Assembly (NCBI RefSeq): GCF_014648435.1
Contig: NZ_BMRC01000010.1
Location: 310,001-374,000, forward strand
DNA from: Nonomuraea spiralis
GTDB taxonomy: Bacteria > Actinomycetota > Actinomycetes > Streptosporangiales > Streptosporangiaceae
DNA: 64,000 bases
Direction of reading: 5' to 3'
Program-made: the position numbers and the translations under genes
Notes under the pieces: generated by a model
Databases searched by the model: none
The model's input: only the letters and a program-made list of their open reading frames with translations
What the model was told of the DNA's origin: nothing
Shown here: positions 25,777 to 33,754 of the stretch, piece by piece
Layout of the letters: each line of letters opens with the position of its first letter
How positions within the stretch are numbered: position 1 is the first letter of the stretch

Positions 25777-26880
25777 CTAGGGCAGGCGGGGGTCGACGAC
25801 GGCCTTGATCTGGCCGAGCCTGGACATCGACTCGACGCAGGCGCCGGCCTGCGACAGGCCGACGGGCTCGCTGAACAGCTCGTCCCACGGCATGCGGCCG
25901 GCGAACGTCTGGAAGAACTCGATCGAGCGGTGGTAGTCGGCGATGTCGCCGTTGAGCGAGCCGACCACGGTCAGCTCCTTGCCCATGACCGCCCCGAGCG
26001 GTACGGGCGCCGGCTCGAACCCGGTGGACCCGACGATCACCACGGTGCCGCGCTGGGCGGCCACCGCGACGGCCTCCTCGGCCACGGTCGGCGCTCCGGC
26101 CAGGTCGAACACGTAGTCCGCGCCGCGCTCCCCGGCCAGCTCCCTGATCCGGGCTATGCGCTGGTCCTTGTCCAGGTCGGTGGAGACGGTGGCGTCGGCG
26201 CCGAACCGTACGGCGGCGGCCAGCCGGTCGTCCGGGCCGCCCACGGTGATGACGGTGCCCGCGCCGGCGATCCTGGCGACGGCCGTGGCGAAGATGCCGA
26301 GCGCGCCCGCGCCCTGCACCACCACGGTCGAGCCGGCCCTGATGCCGCCGGCCCGGTCCACGGCGCGCAGCACGGTCTTGGCCGCGCAGCCCGACATCGA
26401 GGCCCAGGTGTCCTTGACGTCGGCGGGCAGCAGCAGCTTGGCCGCGCCCGGGGTCACGTAGCAGTACTCGACCAGGCCGCCCGTGGCGTACGGGGGGCGG
26501 TCGGCGCGCTGCATGAAGCCGTACCCGCGGTTGGCGCAGGCGACCGGCTGGCGCAGGACGGCGCAGCCGTAGCAGTGGCCGCAGGTGGACTCCGACCAGC
26601 CGATGCGGTCGCCCGGCCCGATCGGGCGGCCGAGGGCGTCGGTGGTGCCCGGGCCCGCCTCCACGACCTCGCCGACCATCTCGTGGCCGAGGATCATCGG
26701 AAGCATCCCGGGGAACGTCATCTGGCCCGCCCACAGGTGCACGTCGGTGCCGCAGAGGGTGGTGCAGGTGATGCGGACCAGGGCGGCGCCGGGCTCGACC
26801 GCGTCGGGCAGCGGCACGTCCTGAAGGCTGAGCGGCTTGCCGTGCTCGGTGAGGACGGCGGCGGCGGTTGTCGTTGGCAT
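25777..26880 (-). CDS. Zinc-dependent alcohol dehydrogenase (MDR superfamily)
   Basis: 367 residues from ATG 26880, which has GAAGG at a good distance; ATG 26892 adds four residues with a poor SD. The catalytic zinc site is TTLCGTDVHLW and GHEMVGEV, the structural zinc site the Cys-rich CGHCYGCAVLRQPVAC (three of the usual four Cys in tight spacing plus the last one), and the Rossmann motif is VVVQGAGALGIFA. It oxidises an alcohol or polyol with NAD(P). It heads the operon with AKR copy 1 and the sulfatase, facing the shortened YtcJ gene across a shared operator. Confidence 0.87.
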   Translation of the reverse strand: MPTTTAAAVLTEHGKPLSLQDVPLPDAVEPGAALVRITCTTLCGTDVHLWAGQMTFPGMLPMILGHEMVGEVVEAGPGTTDALGRPIGPGDRIGWSESTCGHCYGCAVLRQPVACANRGYGFMQRADRPPYATGGLVEYCYVTPGAAKLLLPADVKDTWASMSGCAAKTVLRAVDRAGGIRAGSTVVVQGAGALGIFATAVARIAGAGTVITVGGPDDRLAAAVRFGADATVSTDLDKDQRIARIRELAGERGADYVFDLAGAPTVAEEAVAVAAQRGTVVIVGSTGFEPAPVPLGAVMGKELTVVGSLNGDIADYHRSIEFFQTFAGRMPWDELFSEPVGLSQAGACVESMSRLGQIKAVVDPRLP

Positions 26881-26917
26881 GGTCACCTTCATGGCTTTCG
26901 ACCGTTGAGTGTGGTTA

Positions 26918-26933
26918 ATCTACACTCGTTGAC
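26918..26933. promoter_or_regulatory. TetR-type operator site A: ATCTAC-ACTC-GTTGAC
   Basis: Matches GTCTAC-N4-GTAGAC at 10 of 12 positions. It lies in the 83-bp divergent region between the zinc dehydrogenase and the shortened YtcJ gene, so a bound repressor would cover both promoters. Confidence 0.6.
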
Positions 26934-26963
26934 AAACAATTACAGCCCCTCAGGAGGAACCCG

Positions 26964-28319
26964 GTGTCAGCGGACGAGTACGCGGACCTCGTGGCGGTCG
27001 GCGGCAACGTGCTCACCTTCGACGCCCGCGACGGGCGGGCGAGCGGTCTGGCGGTGCGCGCCGGCCGCCTGATGACGGTCGGCACGGACGAGGAGGTCCT
27101 GGCGTACGCCGGGCCGGGCACCCGGGTGCTCTCCCTGGCCGGCCGTACGGTCCTGCCCGGCATCAACGACTCGCACCTGCACGCGGCCTGGTTAGGAGCG
27201 GTCTGGCCGGACACGCTGATCAGCGAGAACGGCCTGTCCGCCCACGAGGGCCGGCTGCTGGCCGACGAGGAGTCCAGGCGGGCGGCCATCCTGCGCGCCG
27301 GGCAGGTCTGCGCCTCGCTCGGCATCACCAGCTACACCGAGCCCGGCCTCGGCCCCGGGGAGGACGACGGCGAGACCGGCTGCTTCTCGCAGGCCGTCCT
27401 GGACACCTACGCGAAGCTGGCCGAGGAGGGTGAGCTGCGGGCCAGGGTGACCGCGCTGCGCCTGTTCGGGGTGCTCGACGGCCCCAGCACGCTGGAGGAC
27501 GTGGCCGCCGGGCTCGGCGCGCTCGTCCCCCGGTCCGACTCCGCCTGGCTGAACGTGGCCGGGCTCAAGATCTTCGCCGACGGCATCCCGCCCATGCGGT
27601 CGGCCTGGACCTGCCACCCCTACACCGAGGGCGGCCACGGGTCGTTGCTGGTGGCCGGGGCCGACGACGCCGGGCGCGAGCACAACCTGCGCACCATGAT
27701 CCGGCTGGCGCATCAGGCGGGCCTCCAGGTGGGCGTGCACGCCACCGGCGACCGTACCGTCGAGGCGTTCCTGGACACGGTGGCCGAGCTGCCGGACGCG
27801 GCCGCCGGGCGGCACTACGTCATCCACGGCGACCTGGTGAACCCCGCGCAGATCGCCCGTATGGGCTCGCTCGGCATGGGGCTCACCACGCAGCCCGTGA
27901 TCGCGGTCGCCACGGCCGACTGGGTGGCGGGGGCGCTCGGCGCGGAGGTCGCCGGCGCCGCCTGGCCGCTGGCGGAGCTGCTGTCGAGCGGGGTGAGGTT
28001 CACCCTGAGCAGCGACGGGCCGGTGACCACGCCCGACTGGCGGGTGCAGGTGGCGGCCGCGTGCACGCTGCTGGGCGAACGGGCGCCGCGCCCCGGCCTG
28101 ATGTACCGGCTGCTGCGCTGCTACACCACCGCCCCGGCCGCGCAGGACGGCGCGGAGTCGTGGAAGGGGTCGCTGGAGATGGGCAAGGTCGCCGACTTCT
28201 GCGTCCTGGAACGCGACCCGCTGGAGGTCACGCCGGCGGAGTTGCCGCAGGTGGCGGTCGACGCGACCGTGGTGGGCGGCCGCGTCGTCCACATGCGCGA
28301 AGGCGTGGCCCTGGACTGA
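26964..28319 (+). CDS. Shortened YtcJ-type amidohydrolase
   Basis: 451 residues from GTG 26964 (AGGAGGAA, 4-5 nt upstream). Metal HxH is H71-L-H73 in NDSHLH; downstream GVHATGDRTVE, YVIHGDLVN and SSDGPVTTPDW match the paralogue at 12144. Compared with that 566-residue protein, about 100 residues after the HxH (the insert domain) are absent, and the sequences rejoin at LGITSYTEPGLGPG. The reading frame is intact, so this looks like a natural variant rather than a pseudogene. The substrate pocket, which the insert helps to form in YtcJ proteins, should differ. Confidence 0.82.
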   Translation: MSADEYADLVAVGGNVLTFDARDGRASGLAVRAGRLMTVGTDEEVLAYAGPGTRVLSLAGRTVLPGINDSHLHAAWLGAVWPDTLISENGLSAHEGRLLADEESRRAAILRAGQVCASLGITSYTEPGLGPGEDDGETGCFSQAVLDTYAKLAEEGELRARVTALRLFGVLDGPSTLEDVAAGLGALVPRSDSAWLNVAGLKIFADGIPPMRSAWTCHPYTEGGHGSLLVAGADDAGREHNLRTMIRLAHQAGLQVGVHATGDRTVEAFLDTVAELPDAAAGRHYVIHGDLVNPAQIARMGSLGMGLTTQPVIAVATADWVAGALGAEVAGAAWPLAELLSSGVRFTLSSDGPVTTPDWRVQVAAACTLLGERAPRPGLMYRLLRCYTTAPAAQDGAESWKGSLEMGKVADFCVLERDPLEVTPAELPQVAVDATVVGGRVVHMREGVALD

Positions 28320-28336
28320 GCCCGCGCCAGGGCCGG

Positions 28337-29083
28337 TCAGGCCAGGAGCTGGCCGCCGTCCACCTGGAGGCTGACGCCCGTGATGTGGCGGGCGCCGTCG
28401 GAGGCGAGGAAGAGCACGGCGGGCACGATGTCGGCCACCTGGGCGATCGAGCCCAGCGGGATGCGCGACTCCCATGCCTTCCTGGCCGCGTCGTCCGTGG
28501 CGAACATCGCCGTCATGGGGGTGAGCACCGGGCCGGGGGCGACCCCGTTCACGCGGATGCCGTGGGCGGCCAGCTCGATGCCCGCCGAGCGGGTCAGGGC
28601 GTCGATGGCGGCCTTGGTGGCCTCGTAGTGGCCGAGGCCGGGCGTGGGCTGGCGGGCGCCGATGGAGGAGATGTTGACCATGCAGCCGCGTACGCCGCGC
28701 TCCACCATGTGCGCGCCGACCGCCCTGGTCATCAGGAACGTGCCGCGGAAGTTCACCCGGGCGCAGGAGTCGAAGACGTCCACGTCGAGGCCGATGAGGG
28801 GGCCGCCGCCCGCGGTGTGGCCGGCGTTGTTCACCAGCACGTCGATGGTGCCGTGCGCGGCGACGACGGCCGCGACGGCGGCCTCGACGGAGGCGGCGTC
28901 CCCGACGTCCACCTGGACGTGGTGGGCGCCGATCTCCATGGCGGCCGCCCGCGCCCGCGCCTCGTCGAGGTCGGCGATGACGACGCGCTCGCCCGCCGCG
29001 GCGAACGCCTCCGCGACGCCGCGGCCGATGCCGCTCGCGCCGCCGGTGACGAGGACGGTCCTGGGAACGACAGGTTCGCTCAT
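28337..29083 (-). CDS. Short-chain dehydrogenase/reductase
   Basis: 248 residues, classical SDR length. Cofactor motif is TGGASGIG; NNAG and the catalytic Ser-Tyr-Lys (NISSIGAR, then HYEATKAA) are present, as is the C-terminal GVSLQVDGGQLLA. Start ATG 29083 has AGGAA 7 nt upstream. It oxidises or reduces a hydroxyl/keto group with NAD(P). It is divergent from AKR copy 2 and carries an operator (site B) over its -10 box, so it is part of the proposed TetR regulon. The substrate is unknown. Confidence 0.88.
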   Translation of the reverse strand: MSEPVVPRTVLVTGGASGIGRGVAEAFAAAGERVVIADLDEARARAAAMEIGAHHVQVDVGDAASVEAAVAAVVAAHGTIDVLVNNAGHTAGGGPLIGLDVDVFDSCARVNFRGTFLMTRAVGAHMVERGVRGCMVNISSIGARQPTPGLGHYEATKAAIDALTRSAGIELAAHGIRVNGVAPGPVLTPMTAMFATDDAARKAWESRIPLGSIAQVADIVPAVLFLASDGARHITGVSLQVDGGQLLA

Positions 29084-29147
29084 GTGGGGGTTCCTGTTCG
29101 GTGAGGGCCCTTCACAGATGGGGCTGCGGGGGGCATTGGGGTTTATT

Positions 29148-29164
29148 ATTATACAAGCGTAGAC
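29148..29164 (-). promoter_or_regulatory. Promoter -10 overlapped by TetR-type operator site B
   Basis: On the minus strand a perfect TATAAT (29148-29153) stands about 65 bp before the SDR start. The plus-strand sequence TTATAC-AAGC-GTAGAC (29149-29164) has an exact right half of the GTCTAC-N4-GTAGAC operator and 4 of 6 in the left half. Operator and -10 box overlap, as expected for repression. Confidence 0.6.
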
Positions 29165-29198
29165 AAAAAAGACCTCGTCCGGCAGGGAGTGGATCGAC

Positions 29199-30170
29199 GT
29201 GAGCGACACACAGCGGGTTCCGGTACGGCGACTCGGACCGGGCGGCACGACGACGTCCCTGTTCGGGCTGGGTTCCTGGAACACGTGGGACCGCATGGAG
29301 TTCGGCGACGCGGTGGCCCTGATCAGGGCGGCCCTGGACGCCGGCGTGACCCTCTTCGACGTCGCCCACTACAACATGGGCCCGCACGCCGAGCAGGCCC
29401 GTACGGACCTCATCTTCGGACGCGCGGTGCGCGAGGCCGGCGCGGACAGGGACGACTGGCAGCTCTGCGGCAAGTTGTGGTTGTGGGAGTACCCGCGCAC
29501 GGGCTTCCGCGAGCAGCTCGAGGTGAGCTTCGAGCGCGTCGGCGTCGAGCGCGCCGAGACCGTCGTGGTCGGCGACTACATGGAGCGGCCCGACATCCGG
29601 CGGATCGTGACGGACGTCGCCGAGCAGATCGCCGCCGGCCGCTTCGCGAGCTGGGGCGTCAACAACTGGATCGCCGAGGACGTGGACCTCGCGCTGCGCT
29701 TCGCCGCCGAGGAGGGGCTGACGCCGCCGAGCTTCGCCCAGCTCAAGTACAGCATCGCGCGGCGTTCGATGGCCGAGGGCGGCTTCTACGGCAGACACTT
29801 CGCGTCCGGGGCGCTGGTGCTGCAGGCCAGCGACATCTTCGAGGGCGGCATCCTGGCCGGCCGGAAGTTCCCCGAGCGGAAGATCGGCGCCGACCCGGGC
29901 GGCATCCGGGACGCGATCAGGGAGGCCGCCGACGCGGTGGCGCGGGTGGCGGCCGACTTCGGCGCGACGCCCGGCCAGGTCGCGATCGTGTTCTGCCTGG
30001 AGCATCCGGCGGTGGCCAACGTGCTGTTCGGGGTGAGCAGGATGGCCCAGCTGGAGGACAACCTGGGCGCGCTGCGGCTCTGGCGCGAGCGGGGACCGCA
30101 GGTGCGCGCGGCGCTGGCGGACCTGTGGCTGGACCGCGAGGTCAGCGCCGACGGCGTCTGGACCCCGTGA
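29199..30170 (+). CDS. Aldo/keto reductase-like protein lacking the catalytic His (copy 2)
   Basis: 323 residues from GTG 29199. It is a clear paralogue of the protein at 24813-25766: shared segments include SWGVNNW, AQLKYS, RRS and DPGGIR. The AKR Asp and Tyr are in LFDVAHYN and the Lys in CGKLWLWEY, but the His position reads AETVVVGDY, again Gly. The two copies are in different operons under the same proposed operator. Retention of Asp, Tyr, Lys and the cofactor end in both copies argues that they are functional proteins with altered chemistry rather than decayed genes. Confidence 0.8.
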   Translation: MSDTQRVPVRRLGPGGTTTSLFGLGSWNTWDRMEFGDAVALIRAALDAGVTLFDVAHYNMGPHAEQARTDLIFGRAVREAGADRDDWQLCGKLWLWEYPRTGFREQLEVSFERVGVERAETVVVGDYMERPDIRRIVTDVAEQIAAGRFASWGVNNWIAEDVDLALRFAAEEGLTPPSFAQLKYSIARRSMAEGGFYGRHFASGALVLQASDIFEGGILAGRKFPERKIGADPGGIRDAIREAADAVARVAADFGATPGQVAIVFCLEHPAVANVLFGVSRMAQLEDNLGALRLWRERGPQVRAALADLWLDREVSADGVWTP

Positions 30171-30177
30171 CGCGGGA

Positions 30178-30214
30178 GCGGGGGCGCGCGGCGGTGACCG
30201 CCGGGCGCCCCCGC
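30178..30214. terminator. Bidirectional terminator hairpin
   Basis: Stem GCGGGGGCGC / GCGCCCCCGC (30178-30187 and 30205-30214), with an inner GGCGG/CCGCC pairing in the loop. It lies between the convergent ends of AKR copy 2 and the ABC importer operon. Confidence 0.7.
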
Positions 30215-30226
30215 GCGCGCCTGCCC

Positions 30227-31141
30227 TCACCGCGGCGCCGGACGGCGGGTGCGCAGCTTCTGCAGTTCGCTCATCGACCGGGCCCGCGCGTCGACGACGT
30301 TGCGCATGCTCGACCCGATGAGGTTCAGCAGCAGTACGCAGAGCATGATCGCCGCACCCGGCAACACGATCAGCCACGGCGCCTGCGTCAGGTACGACCG
30401 CCCCTCGGCGATCATGTTGCCCCACGTCGGCGTCGGCGGCGCGATGCCCAGCCCGAGGAAGCTCATCGCCCCGTCGACCAGCATCGCCGAGGCCGACAGG
30501 ATCACGACCTGCACCAGCGCCAGCGGCAGCACGTTGGGCAGCACGTGCACGAACAGGATCTTCGCCGGCCGCATGCCGGACACCCGCGCCGCCCCGATGT
30601 ACTGCCGGGCCGCCACACTGAGCACCCGGCTGCGGATCACCCTGGCCGTGAACGGCGTGAAGATGACCGTCAGCGCGATCAGCTCGGTCCAGATGCTGGC
30701 GCCGAGCCCGATGGCCAGCGCCATGGCCAGGATGATCGCGGGGAAGGACATCCAGGCGTCCATGATGCGCATGACGACCGCGTCCACGGTCCGGTAGAAG
30801 CCGCTGACCAGGCCGATCACCATGCCGGTGAACGCCGCGCAGAGCGTGATGAGCGCCGACAGGCCGAGCGAGGCCCGGCCGCCGGAGACCAGGCGGCTCA
30901 GCACGTCCCGGCCGTAGGAGTCGGTGCCGAGCAGGTGGTCGGCCGAGGGCGGCAGCAGCCGGTGCACCGGGTCGGTCGCGTTCGCGTCCGGCAGGAACAC
31001 CGGCAGCAGGACGACGGCCAGCACGATCAGGACGAGCAGTGTGGTGGCGGTGATCAGCACCGGGTTGCGGCGCCAGGCGCGGGAGGCGGCGGAGGGCCGC
31101 CCGGCCGCCCCGACTCGCCCCGCGACGGCCTCGGTAGTCAC
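30227..31141 (-). CDS. ABC importer permease, DppC/OppC type
   Basis: 304 residues with six predicted membrane helices; the N-terminal cytoplasmic segment (1-25) precedes helix 1 (VLITATTLLVLIVLAVVLLP). The coupling-loop (EAA) motif region is AARQYIGAARVSGMRPAKILFVHVLPN. GTG 31141 overlaps the preceding permease stop by 4 nt. It pairs with the DppB-type permease to form the membrane channel of an importer for peptides or similar-sized solutes. Last gene of the operon. Confidence 0.9.
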   Translation of the reverse strand: MTTEAVAGRVGAAGRPSAASRAWRRNPVLITATTLLVLIVLAVVLLPVFLPDANATDPVHRLLPPSADHLLGTDSYGRDVLSRLVSGGRASLGLSALITLCAAFTGMVIGLVSGFYRTVDAVVMRIMDAWMSFPAIILAMALAIGLGASIWTELIALTVIFTPFTARVIRSRVLSVAARQYIGAARVSGMRPAKILFVHVLPNVLPLALVQVVILSASAMLVDGAMSFLGLGIAPPTPTWGNMIAEGRSYLTQAPWLIVLPGAAIMLCVLLLNLIGSSMRNVVDARARSMSELQKLRTRRPAPR

Positions 31142-32082
31142 GAAACACGCACCTTGGGGTCGAGGAGGGCATAGGACAGGTCGACGATCAGGTTGACGAC
31201 CACGAACATCAGCGCGACGAACAGCGTCACGCCCTGGACCAGCGGGAAGTCCCGGGTCGAGACCGCGCCCATGAGCAGCGAGCCCAGCCCCGGGATCACG
31301 AAGATCGATTCGATGATCACGATGCCGCCGACCATCATCGCGAAGTTGCTGCCGAGCTGGGTGATCAGCGGCATCAGCGCGTTGGGCAGCACGTGCCTGA
31401 GCATGACCTGCCGTTCCGACAGCCCCTTGACCCGCGCGGTGCGCAGGTACGTGTGCGGCAGTTCTCCGAGCACGCTCTCCCGCAGGGTCAGCGTGAACAG
31501 CGCCGACTGCCCGATGACCAGGCACACCACCGGGAGCACCAGCATCGGCACCCCGGCGACCGGGTCGGTGAAGAGGTCGGTGTACCCGCTGGAGGGGAAC
31601 CAGCGCAGCGACACGGCGAACACCAGCACCAGGATCAGCGCGATCCAGAAGTCGGGGATCGCCATACCGAGCGAGGAGAGCAGGTTGAACCCGCGGGCCA
31701 CGGGGTTGCGCGGCGAGACCGCGTTCCAGGAGGTGATCAGCACCGCGACGAAGAAGCTGATGACGGTGCTGATCACCGCCAGGGTCAGCGTCGGGACGAA
31801 GTGCTCGGTCACGACCCGAACCACCGGGGCGTGGTAGGTGATCGACGAGCCGAAGTCGCCGCCCGCCACGTTGCCGAGCCAGCTCAGGTACTGCTCCCAC
31901 AACGAGCCGGACAGCCCCATGCTCTGCCTGAGCGCCTCGACGTCGGCGGGTTTGGCCGTCGGGCCGAGGATCGCGATGGCCGGGTCGCCCGGGATCAGGC
32001 GGATGACGAAGAACATCATCGTGCCCACGATCAGCAGGATGACGACCAGGTCACGCAGTCGCCGGAGCAGAAGTCCCGCCAT
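31138..32082 (-). CDS. ABC importer permease, DppB/OppB type
   Basis: 314 residues with six membrane helices; the N-terminus (LLLRRLRDLVVILLIVGTMMFFVIRLIPGDPA) is diagnostic of DppB. The EAA-type loop is YLRTARVKGLSERQVMLRHVLPNAL. ATG 32082 follows a GGGGGG SD and lies 9 bp after the binding-protein stop. It forms the importer channel with the next gene product. Confidence 0.92.
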   Translation of the reverse strand: MAGLLLRRLRDLVVILLIVGTMMFFVIRLIPGDPAIAILGPTAKPADVEALRQSMGLSGSLWEQYLSWLGNVAGGDFGSSITYHAPVVRVVTEHFVPTLTLAVISTVISFFVAVLITSWNAVSPRNPVARGFNLLSSLGMAIPDFWIALILVLVFAVSLRWFPSSGYTDLFTDPVAGVPMLVLPVVCLVIGQSALFTLTLRESVLGELPHTYLRTARVKGLSERQVMLRHVLPNALMPLITQLGSNFAMMVGGIVIIESIFVIPGLGSLLMGAVSTRDFPLVQGVTLFVALMFVVVNLIVDLSYALLDPKVRVS

Positions 32083-32091
32083 GTCCCCCCC

Positions 32092-33693
32092 TCACTTCTG
32101 GAGCCAGGAGTTCCAGAACACGCGGTAGAACGTGTCGTACCCCTTGAGCGTGGGCGAGTAGGCGGCGTACAGCTTCGACTGGCTGATCGTGATGACCGGG
32201 AACTGCTGCCACACGAACGTCTGGAGCTGGTCCATGAGCGTCTTGGCGGTCTCCGGGGAGGTCGCGGCGTTGTAGTCCTCGATCAGCTTGGCCATCTCGG
32301 GCGAGCCCGAGCCGTTGAACACCCCGAGGGTCAGCGCGGGCATCTGCGAGGGCGAGGTGAGCGCGGCGTTGAAGAACAGGGTGGTGATGTCCCAGCCGCC
32401 GGGGTCCTTGGTGATCGTGCCGAGCATCGTCGGGAAGTCGTAGGTGTCGATCTTCGTCTTGATGCCGATCTTGGAGAGCTGGTCCTGCAGCAGCACCGCC
32501 CACTGGCTGAACTGCGGGTAGCTGTTGGAGGTCAGGATGCGCACGGTGTCACCGGCGTTGACGCCGGCCTGCGCGAACAGCTCCTTGGCCTTGTTCGGGT
32601 CGTGCTGCTTGTAGACGTCGTCGCCGGCGGTGGAGTACAGGCCCTTGTTGTCCTGCGAGACCAGCGCGCCCACCTCGACGGTGAGGTCGGGGCCGCCGCC
32701 GGTGGCGGCGTTCAGCGCGGGCTTGTCCATCAGCAGGTTGAGCGCCTGCCGGGCGCGTACGTCGGAGAACTTGGAGCCCTTGTTGAAGTTGGGGATCAGC
32801 ACGTTCTGGTTGGCGCCGGCCAGGTTCGACACGACCACGGCGGGGTTGTTCTTGAGCGGGGTGTACTGGTCGTCGCCGGGCATGGCGTGCGTCCACTGGC
32901 CGGTCTGCAGGCCGTTGACCACGGCGTCCTGGTCGGCGACCACCTTGTAGGTGACCGTGTCGAGGTAGGCGTGCTTGGCGCCGGCCTGGCCGCCCCAGTC
33001 CTCCTCGGCGCGCGACTTGTAGCCGTCGTAACGCTCCAGCACGACCTGCTGGCCGATGTCCCAGCTCTTCAGCTTGTACGGCCCCGTGCCGACGGCCGCC
33101 TCCTTGGCGAAGCCGGTCGCGGGCACGCCCTTGAGGTTCTTGGCCTCGTAGACCTCGGCGCCGGGGCTGGCCAGCTCGTCGATCAGCGGGTAGCGCGGCT
33201 TCTTCAGCTCCAGCGTGACCGTGGTGTCGTCGGTGGCCTTGAGGCTCTTGACGTCGGCGGCGACCTGCTGGCCGGTGACGTGGCTCTTCAGCCAGCGCTC
33301 CAGGCTGGCGACCACGTCGGCGGCGGTCAGCGGGTTGCCGTCTTGGAACGTGACACCGGTGCGCAGCTTGAAGGTGTAGGTGAGCCGGTCCTCGCTCTGC
33401 TTGTAGGTGTCGACCAGCATCGGGCGGGCCGCGAAGGTCTTGTCGACCTCGAAGAGCTTCTCGTACAACATGTTGCCGATGTGGGCGGTGACCTGGCCCG
33501 GGTTGGCGACCATGTCCAGCGACTGCGGATCGGTCGGGACCGCGACCACGAGGTCGCCGCCGCGTACGGGGGTGCCGGCGTCGGCGGAGGAGGAGGACGA
33601 CGGAGTCGCGCCGCCCGCGCAACCGGAGAGCAGCAGGGCGCTCGCCGCGGCGGCGCAGACCAGCCCGGCCCTCAGGCTCTTGAGCACGTTCAT
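32092..33693 (-). CDS. ABC importer solute-binding lipoprotein, family 5
   Basis: 533 residues. The lipobox LLLSGCAGG puts the lipidated Cys at residue 25; a Ser-rich linker follows. The extracytoplasmic solute-binding family 5 fold is recognisable by LTYTFKLRTGVTFQDGNPLTAADVV and by VGTGPYKLKSWD. The protein captures the substrate outside the membrane and delivers it to the two permeases. Family 5 members bind peptides but also nickel, cellobiose, opines and aromatic conjugates, so the substrate is open; the surrounding catabolic genes suggest the block-2 substrate. Confidence 0.9.
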   Translation of the reverse strand: MNVLKSLRAGLVCAAAASALLLSGCAGGATPSSSSSADAGTPVRGGDLVVAVPTDPQSLDMVANPGQVTAHIGNMLYEKLFEVDKTFAARPMLVDTYKQSEDRLTYTFKLRTGVTFQDGNPLTAADVVASLERWLKSHVTGQQVAADVKSLKATDDTTVTLELKKPRYPLIDELASPGAEVYEAKNLKGVPATGFAKEAAVGTGPYKLKSWDIGQQVVLERYDGYKSRAEEDWGGQAGAKHAYLDTVTYKVVADQDAVVNGLQTGQWTHAMPGDDQYTPLKNNPAVVVSNLAGANQNVLIPNFNKGSKFSDVRARQALNLLMDKPALNAATGGGPDLTVEVGALVSQDNKGLYSTAGDDVYKQHDPNKAKELFAQAGVNAGDTVRILTSNSYPQFSQWAVLLQDQLSKIGIKTKIDTYDFPTMLGTITKDPGGWDITTLFFNAALTSPSQMPALTLGVFNGSGSPEMAKLIEDYNAATSPETAKTLMDQLQTFVWQQFPVITISQSKLYAAYSPTLKGYDTFYRVFWNSWLQK

Positions 33694-33754
33694 GTGGGTT
33701 CTCGCTCTTGCTCTGAAAAAAAGGGGGGACAGAAGAGAAGGTCGACCCGAGGGG

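Noticed and set aside
26964..28319. Shortened YtcJ gene as a pseudogene
   Set aside because: Frame, start, SD and all later metal motifs are intact.
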